From an uncultured Paracoccaceae bacterium (GTDB lineage Bacteria > Pseudomonadota > Alphaproteobacteria > Rhodobacterales > Rhodobacteraceae): a stretch of DNA of 64,000 bases. Both the position numbers and the translations under genes were made by a program. How positions within the stretch are numbered: position 1 is the stretch's first letter; each line of letters starts with the position of its first letter. The notes beneath the pieces were generated by a model. It ran no database searches and had not been told where the DNA came from. It saw nothing but the letters and a program-made list of their open reading frames with translations. Location of the stretch: the NCBI GenBank assembly GCA_937864535.1, contig CALMJS010000016.1, positions 217,910 to 281,909 on the forward strand, written 5' to 3'. Shown piece after piece: positions 9,792 through 18,480 of this stretch.

Positions 9792-10250
9792 ATGTCGGAA
9801 ACGTTTCGGCTGATTTACGTGAGCACCGCGGCGGCGGGGCTGACCGTTGAGTCGGTCGCCGATATTCTGGCCCGATCTGTCCAGTCAAATCGCAGAAATG
9901 CGATAACGGGCATGCTGCTGTTCGAGGGTAACCAGTTCTGGGAATGCCTTGAAGGGGCCGAGGCCGAGGTCATGGCCACCTATCACCGGATCAAGCGGGA
10001 CGCCCGTCACTTCGACCTTCAGTTGTTGTCGACCGGAACAGATACCAAGCGGAAATTCCCGAAATTCGCGCTCGGGTTTACCTCGCTTCACGAGTTGCCG
10101 ACCGCGGCAGACGGACAGGTTGTCCAGCATAAGGCGATCGGAGCCGCCTTTCGCGGTGTAAAAGCTGCCTCCTCCAAACTCGTCGAGGACTTCGGTGACG
10201 GCGGTCCTCTTGAAAGGTTCGTCTCGGGGACGCGCAAGACTTTACATTGA
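9792..10250 (+). CDS. BLUF-domain protein with altered flavin site
   Basis: The BLUF domain (residues 4 to about 95) is followed by about 50 residues of C-terminal helix. The photoreceptor Tyr (Y9 in LIYVS) and Asn (N33 in SNRRNAITG) are at the expected spacing of 24 residues. At the position of the essential Gln (AppA Gln63, 18 residues after Asn) there is Glu51 in FWECLEG. The Met of the usual WxM region is also replaced (KFALGF). Normal BLUF photochemistry needs this Gln, so the protein may be light-insensitive or have shifted chemistry. No output domain is present, so it would act through a partner. The second BLUF gene lies 71 bp downstream. Confidence 0.88.
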   Translation: MSETFRLIYVSTAAAGLTVESVADILARSVQSNRRNAITGMLLFEGNQFWECLEGAEAEVMATYHRIKRDARHFDLQLLSTGTDTKRKFPKFALGFTSLHELPTAADGQVVQHKAIGAAFRGVKAASSKLVEDFGDGGPLERFVSGTRKTLH

Positions 10251-10321
10251 CTATGCGAAAGCTGTTAAACTCCTGAAATTACGTGCCGTTTATTGATCAA
10301 AGATCGAGCAAAGGGAACGAC

Positions 10322-10786
10322 ATGGTTAGCAGGGTGATCTACACCAGCATTTCGGCGCAGGAATTGTCACAACAGGACGTGCTGAATATCCTTACGAAAG
10401 CTGTTGAAAGGAACGCAGAGCGGTCCGTGACAGGTATGCTGATATACGATCAGGGGAGCTTCTGGCAGGCGCTCGAGGGGTCGCATATCGACGTGATGGA
10501 CGCCTATGACCGCATCGCGACCGACCCGCGCCATCATGATGTGACGCTGCTGAGCATCGAAGAGAACGTGCAGCGCATGTTCCCCAAATTCAGCATGGGA
10601 TTCCCGGGCTTCCTCACAGAAACCACAGAAGGCGCGTCGACGATCGCCGAGCTTTTGGCGCAGATCATCGCCGAGGATGCTGATCGGCGGAAAAACGTTG
10701 CAGCCAACCGTGACCTTCTGGATGGCTTTGCCTCGAATGGCGAGTGGAGTGACCTGCTGAGAGAAGGAAACGAAGAGCGCCGGTAA
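10322..10786 (+). CDS. BLUF-domain blue-light sensor protein
   Basis: 154-aa protein binding FAD to sense blue light. Tyr7 (VIYTS), Asn31 (ERNAERSVTG) and Gln49 (FWQALEG) have the canonical 24- and 18-residue spacings, and a Met is kept in KFSMGF, so the photocycle residues are intact, unlike in the upstream paralogue. A short helical C-terminus follows. The start at 10322 follows AAAGGGA; the in-frame ATG at 10283 lacks a site. It probably signals by protein-protein contact, possibly with the neighbouring BLUF protein. Confidence 0.9.
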   Translation: MVSRVIYTSISAQELSQQDVLNILTKAVERNAERSVTGMLIYDQGSFWQALEGSHIDVMDAYDRIATDPRHHDVTLLSIEENVQRMFPKFSMGFPGFLTETTEGASTIAELLAQIIAEDADRRKNVAANRDLLDGFASNGEWSDLLREGNEERR

Positions 10787-10802
10787 CGCCGGCGCTGTCC
10801 TG

Positions 10803-11009
10803 TCACAGTTTTTGCAGGTTGCTGGCCATCTGGCGGCCGTCGCGTCCCTCGATCATGTCAAAAGATATTTTCTGGTTGTCGGCCAGTCCGGTCATGCCGG
10901 ACCGCTCAACGGCTGAAATGTGTACAAACACGTCCTTGCCACCGCCGTCGGGGGCAATGAAACCGTAGCCTTTGGTCGTGTTGAACCATTTTACAGTGCC
11001 GGTGGGCAT
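10803..11009 (-). CDS. Cold-shock domain protein
   Basis: 68-aa CspA-type single-stranded nucleic-acid-binding protein. Both RNP motifs are present: KGYGFIAPD (RNP1, residues 13-21) and DVFVHIS (RNP2). The start at 11009 follows AAGGAG. It is a single-domain form of normal length. The gene is convergent with the second BLUF gene, 16 bp apart, and divergent from the ArsC-family gene. Confidence 0.93.
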   Translation of the reverse strand: MPTGTVKWFNTTKGYGFIAPDGGGKDVFVHISAVERSGMTGLADNQKISFDMIEGRDGRQMASNLQKL

Positions 11010-11179
11010 CAATGAACTCCTTTGTCCTTTCTGTCCGCCGCAGTGCTGGGGCGGTCCTTGGTCGGGTTGGCGGTGATTGCCGGAACCCACGATCAAAGAG
11101 TAACACGATTCCAAAAAAGACAAATGACAACCTTGCCTTGCGGTGTGTTTCCCGAAAAAATGCCGAAAGAGGAGGCGAG

Positions 11180-11515
11180 ATGAAGGTCTTCGCGTTAAAG
11201 TCCTGCGACACCTGTCGCAAGGCACTGAAAGAATTGGCCGCCGCTGGCTATGACTTGCAGGTGGTGGATCTGCGTGCAGACGGGGTTTCCGCCCAAGAGA
11301 TCGCGCAGTTCATCGCAGAGTTTGGCGAAAAGGCATTGAACAAGGCCTCGACGACGTGGCGCGGCCTGCCCGAGGATCAAGAGTCCCGGCCAATCGCCGA
11401 TCTGTTGGCCGACCATCCGACGCTGTTAAAGCGGCCGGTCATCGAACAGGGCGGGGTCTGGTATCAGGGCTGGACCCCTGCGGTCCGGGCGGCACTGATC
11501 GGGACGCCGAAATGA
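11180..11515 (+). CDS. ArsC/Spx-family thioredoxin-fold protein
   Basis: 111-aa protein of the arsenate reductase C/Spx/YffB family. The N-terminal SCDTCRKA holds the CxxC-type active site at residues 9-12, and RPVIEQGG near the end is the conserved cis-Pro/Arg region. Spx-type RNA polymerase binding is unlikely outside Firmicutes. It could be a glutathione-dependent reductase of the YffB kind, and arsenate specificity is not shown by context (no arsenic genes nearby). GGAGG precedes the ATG. It shares a bidirectional terminator with thrS. Confidence 0.85.
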   Translation: MKVFALKSCDTCRKALKELAAAGYDLQVVDLRADGVSAQEIAQFIAEFGEKALNKASTTWRGLPEDQESRPIADLLADHPTLLKRPVIEQGGVWYQGWTPAVRAALIGTPK

Positions 11516-11542
11516 AAACGGCGGGGTGAGGCCCCGCCGTTT
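11516..11542. terminator. Bidirectional intrinsic terminator
   Basis: Perfect 11-bp stem AAACGGCGGGG / CCCCGCCGTTT with a 5-nt loop, between the convergent arsC-family and thrS stop codons. A/T-rich flanks on both sides let it serve both strands. Confidence 0.85.
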
Positions 11543-11555
11543 CGCTTATCTATAT

Positions 11556-13502
11556 TTACCGCAGATCGGGCGGCGTTGCTTCGGCCACCAATTCGGCGAT
11601 GATATCCTCATAGGTGCGGGTCGAGGTCTGGTTTTCGCCCAGACGACGCACCGATACAGTGCGCTCTTCGACTTCGCGTGCGCCGATGGCCAGAATGACC
11701 GGCACCTTGCCAAGGCTGTGTTCGCGGATCTTGTAGTTGATCTTTTCGTTGCGGATGTCGCATTCGGCGCGAACCCCGGCGAGGTTCAGTTTTTCAACGA
11801 TTTCAGCCACATAATCATCGGCATCCGACACGATCGACGCGACGACCACCTGACGCGGAGCCAGCCAGAACGGCAGTTTGCCAGCATGTTCCTCGATCAG
11901 GATACCGATAAAGCGCTCGAACGACCCCAGCACAGCGCGGTGCAGCATGACGGGGCGGTGCTTTGCGCCGTCCTGACCGATATAGACCGCGTCCAGACGT
12001 TCCGGCAGGTTCGGGTCCACCTGCAGCGTGCCGCACTGCCAGTCCCGACCAATGGCGTCGGTCAGCACGAATTCCAGCTTGGGCCCGTAGAATGCGCCTT
12101 CGCCCGGCTGGAGCTCGAACTCATAGCCAGCAGCCTTGCAGGCATCGCCCAGCGCGGCCTCGACACGATCCCAGCTTTCCTCGGTGCCGACCCGCTTTTC
12201 CGGGCGGGTGGAGAGCTTGATCTTCCAGTTGCTAAAGCCGAGATCGGCGTAAATCTTGGCCAAGAAGTTGATGAATTTCTTGGTTTCCGATTCAATCTGG
12301 TCATCCGTGCAGAAGATATGCGCATCGTCCTGCGTAAAGCCGCGCACACGCATGATCCCGTGCAGCGCACCCGAGGGTTCATAGCGGTTGCACGACCCGA
12401 ACTCGGCCATGCGCAGCGGCAGTTCGCGGTAGGATTTCAGACCGTGGTTGAACACCTGAACGTGGCAGGGACAGTTCATCGGCTTGAGCGCGTTCACCGT
12501 CTTTTCGCGGGCGTGGTCTTCGTCCACTTCCACGATGAACATGTTTTCCTGATAGTTCTCCCAGTGGCCAGAGGCCTCCCACAGCTTGCGGTTCACGACC
12601 TGCGGCGTGTTCACCTCGACATAGCCGTCACGGCGCTGCTGCCGGCGCATATAGTCCTGCAGCGTGGTGTAGATGGTCCAGCCGTTCGGATGCCAGAACA
12701 CCTGACCCGGGGCCTCTTCCTGCATGTGGAACAGGTCCATTTCCTTGCCCAGCTTGCGGTGGTCGCGTTTGGCCGCCTCTTCCATCATGGTTTCCCATGC
12801 CTTCAGATCCTGACGGTTCTTGAACGCCACGCCGTAAATCCGCTGCAACATCGGACGGGTGCTGTCGCCAAGGAAATAGGCCCCGGCCACATGGGTCAGC
12901 TTGAACGCATCGGCGGGGACCTGACCGGTGTTTTGCAGGTGCGGCCCCTTGCACAGGTCCTGCCAGCTGCCGTGCCAGTACATGCGAATGTCCTGATCCT
13001 CGGGGATGCGGTTGACCAGTTCGACCTTGTAGGGCTCGTTCGCGTCCTCGTAGAACTTGATGGCGTCAGTGCGCGACCAGACTTCGGTTTTCACGGCCTC
13101 ACGGGCGTTGATGATCTCTTTCATCTTCGCCTCGATGGCACCCAGATCGTCCGGCGTGAAGGGCTCGGTGCGGTCGAAATCGTAAAACCAGCCTTTGTCA
13201 CGCACCGGCCCGATCGTTACCTTGACGTCCGGCCACAGCTCTTGCACGGCGCGGGCCATGATATGGGCCAGATCGTGACGGATCAGTTCCAGCGCCTGTT
13301 CGTCATCCTGCATGGTGTGGATGGCGATTTTGGCGTCCGCGTTGATCGGCCACTGCATGTCCCAGTGTTCGCCGTTGACAGAGGCGGAGATGGCCTTCTT
13401 GGCCAGCGAGGTGGCAATCGATGCCGCCACTTCGGCCGGGGTCACGCCCACCGCATAGTCACGCGAATTGCCATCAGGAAATGTAAGGGAAATCTGGCTC
13501 AT
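11556..13502 (-). CDS. thrS: Threonyl-tRNA synthetase
   Basis: Class II synthetase of 648 aa that charges tRNA-Thr. In order: TGS domain (residues 1-60, [15 protein letters not shown]), editing domain with [12 protein letters not shown] (HxxxH site) and the later CKGPH, then the catalytic core with motif 2 ([21 protein letters not shown]), the zinc ligands CPCHVQVF, and motif 3 ([21 protein letters not shown]), then the anticodon domain ([11 protein letters not shown]). The start at 13502 follows GGAGA; a 10-residue upstream extension is possible but unsupported. Length matches the E. coli enzyme. Confidence 0.97.
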   Translation of the reverse strand: MSQISLTFPDGNSRDYAVGVTPAEVAASIATSLAKKAISASVNGEHWDMQWPINADAKIAIHTMQDDEQALELIRHDLAHIMARAVQELWPDVKVTIGPVRDKGWFYDFDRTEPFTPDDLGAIEAKMKEIINAREAVKTEVWSRTDAIKFYEDANEPYKVELVNRIPEDQDIRMYWHGSWQDLCKGPHLQNTGQVPADAFKLTHVAGAYFLGDSTRPMLQRIYGVAFKNRQDLKAWETMMEEAAKRDHRKLGKEMDLFHMQEEAPGQVFWHPNGWTIYTTLQDYMRRQQRRDGYVEVNTPQVVNRKLWEASGHWENYQENMFIVEVDEDHAREKTVNALKPMNCPCHVQVFNHGLKSYRELPLRMAEFGSCNRYEPSGALHGIMRVRGFTQDDAHIFCTDDQIESETKKFINFLAKIYADLGFSNWKIKLSTRPEKRVGTEESWDRVEAALGDACKAAGYEFELQPGEGAFYGPKLEFVLTDAIGRDWQCGTLQVDPNLPERLDAVYIGQDGAKHRPVMLHRAVLGSFERFIGILIEEHAGKLPFWLAPRQVVVASIVSDADDYVAEIVEKLNLAGVRAECDIRNEKINYKIREHSLGKVPVILAIGAREVEERTVSVRRLGENQTSTRTYEDIIAELVAEATPPDLR

Positions 13503-13659
13503 TGGCCGTCTCCTCGTCGGTTTGGCGCCCACGGAACGCCCGGTTGCGGGTTATATGTCTGCCCGTTGTTTGGTCGCGAATGCTGCCATCGTCAAGCCCG
13601 CAGTCTTGCCTTTCCGCCCATCGGCGGCGAATGTGGCCGCAAAATCGAAAGGACCGGCC

Positions 13660-14406
13660 ATGCACGAAACCCTCCTCACCGCCCAGGGCCGCCATCTGGC
13701 CTTTCACCGGACGGATGGCGCTGCGCCCTATGTGGTCTTTTGCGGCGGCCTCAAATCCGACATGGAGGGCACCAAGGCGCTAGCCCTTGAAACCTGGGCC
13801 AAGGCGAATGGCCGCGGGTTCATCCGCTTTGATTATTCCGGCCATGGGATCAGTTCCGGCGACTTTACCGACGGCTGCATCGGCGACTGGTTCGAGGACG
13901 CCAGCGCGATCATCGACATGCTTCCTGGCCCGGTTGTACTGGTCGGCTCGTCGATGGGGGGCTGGGTCTCGCTGCTGCTCTCGCGCGAAAAAACCGACCG
14001 TGTGGCCGGGCTCGTCACCATTGCCGGTGCGCCCGATTTCACCGAGGACGGCTATTGGCAGAGCTTTACCCCAGAGCAAAAGCAGCAGCTAGCGACCCAA
14101 GGGTACGTCGAAATCCCCAATGACTACGTCGAACCCTATATCATCACCCGCCGCCTGATCGAGGACGGGCGCAGCCGCCTGATCCTGCGCAGCCCGTTGG
14201 CCCTGCCGTTTCCGGTCCGCATTCTGCAGGGCAGCGCCGACACGGTCGTCACGCAGGACGTCGCCGAACGTCTCTTTGCCCATATCGAGGGCGAGGATAT
14301 ACAGTTGACCATCGTCAAGGGCGCCGACCACCGCTTTAGCGATGAGGCCTGTCTTGCCCTCATCCAGACCAGCGTCGAACAGGTGATCCGCTGCGCCGAG
14401 GTGTGA
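13660..14406 (+). CDS. Alpha/beta hydrolase (ABHD10-like)
   Basis: 248-aa single-domain serine hydrolase. Nucleophile elbow GSSMGG (Ser at about residue 91), acid in GSADTVV, and catalytic His in KGADHRFS. The early CGGLKSDMEGTKA and RFDYSGHGISSG segments are typical of the mycophenolic-acid glucuronide esterase/ABHD10-like group common in alphaproteobacteria. The substrate is not predictable. The start at 13660 follows AAAGGA and is divergent from thrS. Downstream are a terminator (14425-14452) and a dispersed repeat. Confidence 0.85.
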   Translation: MHETLLTAQGRHLAFHRTDGAAPYVVFCGGLKSDMEGTKALALETWAKANGRGFIRFDYSGHGISSGDFTDGCIGDWFEDASAIIDMLPGPVVLVGSSMGGWVSLLLSREKTDRVAGLVTIAGAPDFTEDGYWQSFTPEQKQQLATQGYVEIPNDYVEPYIITRRLIEDGRSRLILRSPLALPFPVRILQGSADTVVTQDVAERLFAHIEGEDIQLTIVKGADHRFSDEACLALIQTSVEQVIRCAEV

Positions 14407-14424
14407 AATCCACACAGGCAACGA

Positions 14425-14452
14425 AAAACGGCCCCGTCGCCGGAGCCGTTTT
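14425..14452 (+). terminator. Intrinsic terminator after the alpha/beta hydrolase gene
   Basis: AAAACGGC pairs with GCCGTTTT around a GC-rich inner stem, and the T-run overlaps the start of the dispersed repeat at 14449. Confidence 0.7.
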
Positions 14453-14515
14453 CATCTTTCCCAAAATACCTCGGGGGTGAGGCCCCGCAGGGGCCGAGGG
14501 GGCAGAGCCCCCCGC
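14449..14515 (+). repeat. Dispersed intergenic repeat, copy 1 (G-type)
   Basis: Begins TTTTCATCTTTCCCAAAAT, followed by ACCTCGGGGG and then a GC-rich pair of hairpins ending in GGGGGCAGAGCCCCC. It ends two bases before the phaZ stop codon. Related copies are at 20097, 41754, 51869 and 61745. Confidence 0.85.
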
Positions 14516-14516
14516 C

Positions 14517-15806
14517 TTAGCCGTTGTTGACAGAGACCACCTTGGGCTTTGCCGGGGCCTCTTGCGCCGCCGGGGCGGCGGAATTGGCATCGATAAAGCT
14601 CAGGACCAGCGGGCGGATGTTATTGCGCCAGCTGCCGCCTGCGAAAATACCGTAGTGACCCGCGCCCGGTTCGACATGCCATGCCTTCTTCGAGGCGGGC
14701 AGGCCGGTCAGCAGGTCCAGTGCCGCCTTGCACTGGCCGGGGGCCGAGATATCGTCCTCTTCACCCTCGACCGTTTTGACTGCGACCGTGGTGATTTTGC
14801 CGATATCGACCTGGCGGCCGTTCACGCCGAACTTGTTTTGCGCAATCTCGCGCTTTTTGAACACGCGCTCGACCGTGGAGAGATAGAATTCGGCGGTCAT
14901 GTCCATGACGGCCAGATACTCGTCGTAGAACACGTTGTGTTTGTCGTGGTCGCCTGCCTCGCCCTTGGCGACGCGGGTGATCTGGTTCTGGAACGCGGTT
15001 GCGTGGGTCTGCCCGTTCATCGAAATGAACGATGCCAGTTGCAGCAGGCCCGGATAGACCTTTCGTCCAACGCCGGCGTATTTGAACCCGACGCGCTGGA
15101 TCATCATCTGTTCCAGCTGGCCCATGGTCACTGACCGGCCAAAGTCGGTGACTTCGGTATGGTTCGCCTCCGGATCGATCGGACCACCGATCAGGGTCAG
15201 CGACTGCGGCTGGGCGCTGGGGTCCTCTTCGGCCAGATAGGCGGTCGCGGCCAATGTCAGGGGGGCCGGCTGGCAAACCGCGATGACATGCAGGTCACTG
15301 CCCAGATGCTTCATAAAGTCGACGAGGTAGAGCGTATAGTCCTCGACGTCGAACTTGCCCTCGCTCACCGGAATGTCGCGGGCATTGTGCCAATCGGTGA
15401 CATAGACCTCGCAATCGGGCAGCAGGGAAATCACGGTCTTGCGGAGCAGCGTCGCGTAGTGGCCGGACATCGGCGCGACCAACAGAACGCGGCGTTTCAG
15501 TGTCGGGCGTCCCGAGACGCTGAAATGCACCAGATCGCCAAAGGGCCGCGACAGCACGGTTTTGACGCGGACCACGTGGTCCTTGCCATCGCCCATCGAC
15601 AGGGTCGGAATGCCCCAGTCCGGTTTGGTCACCATGCGCGAGAACGTGCGCTCGGTCACTTCACCCCATGCCCCGATCCATTCGACCATCGGGTTCGAAA
15701 GGGCGGACATCGCCGGATACGCGGCAAATGCACGCGCCGAGGCTCCGAGCCATTGATTCGTGTTCCGCACGCTTTCCATCAAGTCGTAGGTGAACATATA
15801 CTTCAC
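14517..15806 (-). CDS. phaZ: Intracellular polyhydroxyalkanoate depolymerase
   Basis: 429-aa enzyme that hydrolyses native PHB granules to mobilise carbon. The family feature is a catalytic cysteine rather than serine in this position: C178 in HVIAVCQPAPL, with later conserved Asp (EEDDISAPGQC region) and His (EPGAGHYGIFAG). The start is a GTG at 15806 with AGGAG seven bases upstream; an in-frame ATG at 15797 would lose three residues. The gene is divergent from phaC with a 93-bp shared regulatory gap that holds a degenerate PhaR-type site. The C-terminus is Ala/Pro-rich and variable. Confidence 0.95.
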   Translation of the reverse strand: MKYMFTYDLMESVRNTNQWLGASARAFAAYPAMSALSNPMVEWIGAWGEVTERTFSRMVTKPDWGIPTLSMGDGKDHVVRVKTVLSRPFGDLVHFSVSGRPTLKRRVLLVAPMSGHYATLLRKTVISLLPDCEVYVTDWHNARDIPVSEGKFDVEDYTLYLVDFMKHLGSDLHVIAVCQPAPLTLAATAYLAEEDPSAQPQSLTLIGGPIDPEANHTEVTDFGRSVTMGQLEQMMIQRVGFKYAGVGRKVYPGLLQLASFISMNGQTHATAFQNQITRVAKGEAGDHDKHNVFYDEYLAVMDMTAEFYLSTVERVFKKREIAQNKFGVNGRQVDIGKITTVAVKTVEGEEDDISAPGQCKAALDLLTGLPASKKAWHVEPGAGHYGIFAGGSWRNNIRPLVLSFIDANSAAPAAQEAPAKPKVVSVNNG

Positions 15807-15867
15807 TTGAGCATCTCCTGTTCCGCGGGCGGTGCCGGTCAAAACGCAGCCCGGACGGGCCGGAATG

Positions 15868-15878
15868 CTGCACTGCAA
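15868..15878. promoter_or_regulatory. Degenerate PhaR-type site between phaZ and phaC
   Basis: CTGCACTGCAA differs at one base from CTGC-N3-GCAG, the motif repeated three times before phaP. It is positioned to affect both divergent genes. Confidence 0.35.
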
Positions 15879-15899
15879 AACTAAGGGGGCGCGGGTCGC

Positions 15900-17717
15900 A
15901 TGACAACTGATGATTTGGTCGGAGATGTCGCACAGGCGCAGCAGTTGAAGAAACTGGAAGCAAACATGACCCGGGTCGAGGAATTGACCCAGCGGATCAT
16001 GCGGGCGTTTGCCCATAAACGCCATGTTCCTCAAGCACTTCAGGGGCCTAGCCAGGACCTCTACATGAAGGCGGCCGTGGCCTATTGGGCCGAGATGGTG
16101 AACAACCCCGCCAAGGTCCTCGAGCAGCAAATCGAATACTGGGGCAAATCGCTGCACCACTATGTAGAGGTGCAGCAAGCCCTCGCCAAAGGGGCTTTTC
16201 AGGCTCCGCTCGACGAATCGCCCGACGATCGCCGCTTTACGAATCCGCTGTGGCGCACCCACCCGTATTTCAATTTCGTCAAACAGCAGTACCTGATGAA
16301 TGCAGAGGCGATCAGCCGGACCGTCGCCGAGCTGGAGGGCATTAGTGACCTAGAGCGCAAACGCCTGACCTATTTCAGCCAGCAGATCGTCGATCTGATG
16401 TGTCCGACCAATTTCCTGCCGACCAATCCCGATGCCCTGCAAAAGGCGGTGGAAACGGACGGGCAATCCTTGGTGGACGGGTTGGAAAATCTGGTGCGCG
16501 ACCTAGAGGCGCATGACGGCGAACTGGTGGTGTCGCTGGCCGATGGCTCGGCGTTTCGGGTCGGTGACAATATCGGTGCCACCCCCGGCAAGGTCGTGTT
16601 CCGCAACCATCTGTTCGAACTGATCCAGTACAGCCCGACCACCGACGAGGTCCACGAGATCCCGATCCTGATTTTCCCGCCGTGGATCAACAAATTCTAC
16701 ATCATGGACCTCAAGCCCCAGAACAGTCTGGTCAAGTGGATCGTGGATCAGGGCTATACGCTGTTCGTGGTGTCCTGGGTCAATCCCGATGCGTCCTATC
16801 GCAATATCGGCATGACCGATTACGTTGAAGACGGCTATCTGACCGCGATGGCCGAGGTCAAAAAGATCTGCAAGACCAAGGTGATCAACACCGTCGGCTA
16901 TTGCATTGCCGGGACCACGCTGTCGCTGACGCTGGCCTTGATGAAACAGCGCGGCGACAAGACGGTCAATTCGGCGACCTTCTTTACCACGCTTACCGAT
17001 TTCTCTGATCAGGGGGAATTCAGCGTGTTTCTGACCGATGATTTCGTCGATGGCATCGAGGCCGAGGCGATGAATGCTGGCATCCTCGAGAGTTTCTACA
17101 TGTCGCGGACCTTTAGCTATCTGCGGTCGCGCGATCTGATTTATGCCCCGGCGATCAAGAGCTATATGATGGGCGAGGCGCCTCCGGCCTTTGACCTGTT
17201 GTTCTGGAACGGTGACGGGACCAACCTGCCAGCCAAGATGGCGGTCGAGTACCTGCGTGGCCTGTGTCAGCACGACCAATTCGCCCAGGGCGGGTTCGAG
17301 GTCGCCGGCACGACGGTCAACCTGTCCGAGGTCACGGTCCCGCTTTGTGCGATTGCCTGCGAAACCGACCACATCGCCGCGTGGAAATCGTCCTATCGCG
17401 GCATCCAGCAGATGGGGTCCAAGGATAAGACCTTTATCCTGTCCGAGAGCGGGCACATCGCTGGCATCGTCAATCCGCCGTCCAAGGGGAAATACGGACA
17501 TTGGTCGAACCCTGATCTGTCGCTAGAGCCGGACGATTGGAAAAACGGCTGTGAAAAGCAGGCTGGGTCGTGGTGGCCGCGGTGGGAGGCATGGATCGCC
17601 CCCCGTTCCGGCAAGATGGTTCCGGCCAGAAATCCGGGTGATTCGGGGCATTCTGTGCTGGCCGATGCGCCGGGAACCTATGTGCGTTCGACCCCTGCGC
17701 AGGGCTCCTCTGCCTAA
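15900..17717 (+). CDS. phaC: Class I poly(3-hydroxyalkanoate) synthase
   Basis: 605-aa enzyme that polymerises 3-hydroxyacyl-CoA on the granule surface. An N-terminal domain (residues 1-230) precedes an alpha/beta hydrolase-like catalytic core. The nucleophile is Cys335 in GYCIAG (GxCxG box), with the acid in ACETDHIAAW and the His in SESGHIAGIVNPP; FPPWINKFYIMDL and VSWVNPD are class I hallmarks. A purine-rich AAGGGGG lies about 12 bases upstream of the ATG. The downstream phaP and phaR complete the locus. Confidence 0.97.
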   Translation: MTTDDLVGDVAQAQQLKKLEANMTRVEELTQRIMRAFAHKRHVPQALQGPSQDLYMKAAVAYWAEMVNNPAKVLEQQIEYWGKSLHHYVEVQQALAKGAFQAPLDESPDDRRFTNPLWRTHPYFNFVKQQYLMNAEAISRTVAELEGISDLERKRLTYFSQQIVDLMCPTNFLPTNPDALQKAVETDGQSLVDGLENLVRDLEAHDGELVVSLADGSAFRVGDNIGATPGKVVFRNHLFELIQYSPTTDEVHEIPILIFPPWINKFYIMDLKPQNSLVKWIVDQGYTLFVVSWVNPDASYRNIGMTDYVEDGYLTAMAEVKKICKTKVINTVGYCIAGTTLSLTLALMKQRGDKTVNSATFFTTLTDFSDQGEFSVFLTDDFVDGIEAEAMNAGILESFYMSRTFSYLRSRDLIYAPAIKSYMMGEAPPAFDLLFWNGDGTNLPAKMAVEYLRGLCQHDQFAQGGFEVAGTTVNLSEVTVPLCAIACETDHIAAWKSSYRGIQQMGSKDKTFILSESGHIAGIVNPPSKGKYGHWSNPDLSLEPDDWKNGCEKQAGSWWPRWEAWIAPRSGKMVPARNPGDSGHSVLADAPGTYVRSTPAQGSSA

Positions 17718-17730
17718 GGGGTTGATTTTA

Positions 17731-17741
17731 CTGCGTCGCAG
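17731..17741. promoter_or_regulatory. PhaR-type operator 1
   Basis: CTGCGTCGCAG matches the CTGC-N3-GCAG motif reported for PhaR in Rhodobacter/Paracoccus. First of three such sites between phaC and phaP. Confidence 0.7.
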
Positions 17742-17753
17742 AAATGTCACATG

Positions 17754-17764
17754 CTGCGGCGCAG
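17754..17764. promoter_or_regulatory. PhaR-type operator 2
   Basis: CTGCGGCGCAG, 23 bp centre-to-centre from operator 1, just upstream of the predicted -35 element. Confidence 0.7.
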
Positions 17765-17771
17765 AAAAAAC

Positions 17772-17800
17772 TTGAAATGCTGCGCTGCAGCATGCATATT
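17772..17800 (+). promoter_or_regulatory. Predicted phaP promoter overlapping operator 3
   Basis: TTGAAA, 17-bp spacer, CATATT. Operator 3 (CTGCGCTGCAG, 17780-17790, extended palindrome ATGCTGC-GCT-GCAGCAT) sits inside the spacer, so bound PhaR would block RNA polymerase. Confidence 0.6.
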
Positions 17801-17859
17801 GGTGGTACGGAATAACTCGCGGCGCTCAGCAGATGCCGCGCCACATAGAGGGTAATGCC

Positions 17860-18342
17860 ATGACCACGACCACCGATTTCACCGCGATGTTCAAAGACAT
17901 GATGGGTAACTTCCCGATGGACACCAAGGCCGTCGAGGACGCTTTCAAGAGCCAGACCGCTCTTGCTGAAAAGATGTCTGCTGTGGCTCTGGAAGCCGCC
18001 CAGAAATCGACCGACCTGTCGGCCAAGTGGGCCAAGGAAACGCTGGTCAAGATGGCTGACCTGTCCAAAGCCAAGGAAGCTCCGGCCGATTATGCCAAGT
18101 CGCTGACCGACTTCGCCTCGACCTCTGCCGAAGCCGCCGCCGAGCATATGTCGGCCTTCGCCGAGATCGCCAAGAAAGTCCAGACCGAGACTCTGGAACT
18201 GATGATGGCTGCTGGCAAAGCTGCGACCGACGACATGACTGCTGTTGCTGCCAAGGCTTCGGCTGACCTGACCGCCGCCGCCAAAAAGGCCACCGGCGAC
18301 GTGACCGCAGCCGCCAAAAAGGCGACCGCTGCCGCCAAGTAA
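17860..18342 (+). CDS. phaP: Phasin (PHA granule-associated protein)
   Basis: 160-aa, almost entirely alpha-helical, Ala/Lys/Thr-rich protein that coats PHB granules. The phasin_2-type N-terminus (FTAMFKDMMGNFPMDTKAVED) is followed by long amphipathic helices and an AAAKKAT repeat tail (AAAKKATGDVTAAAKKATAA), which is common in phasins. There are no Cys or Trp-rich parts except one W. The start at 17860 follows GAGGG. It is placed after three CTGC-N3-GCAG operators and before a strong terminator, so it is a separately regulated single-gene unit. Confidence 0.93.
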   Translation: MTTTTDFTAMFKDMMGNFPMDTKAVEDAFKSQTALAEKMSAVALEAAQKSTDLSAKWAKETLVKMADLSKAKEAPADYAKSLTDFASTSAEAAAEHMSAFAEIAKKVQTETLELMMAAGKAATDDMTAVAAKASADLTAAAKKATGDVTAAAKKATAAAK

Positions 18343-18381
18343 GGCGCTTTTCTGGCCATTCCTCCCTTGAGGCCAGACATC

Positions 18382-18414
18382 GGGCGAGTTGCAGTGCAAC
18401 TCGCCCTTTTCTTT
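18382..18414 (+). terminator. Strong intrinsic terminator after phaP
   Basis: 12-bp perfect arms GGGCGAGTTGCA / TGCAACTCGCCC, followed by a T-rich tract at 18407-18426. It limits read-through into phaR. Confidence 0.88.
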
Positions 18415-18480
18415 TTCTTTCTTTTCTTGCTGACACGTCATAGGCTTGCTGCATTGCCGCAACTGTTCTGGGAGGGACCC

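Noticed and set aside
11526..13790. Long open frame on the plus strand (over 750 codons)
   Set aside because: It is antisense to thrS, whose class II motifs are complete. The frame is rich in His, Arg and Gly without domain motifs and is a product of GC-rich codon bias.
15900..15962. Alternative later phaC start at the internal ATG near 15966
   Set aside because: The first ATG has a purine-rich site and the N-terminal residues are compatible with class I synthases, so the longer form was kept.
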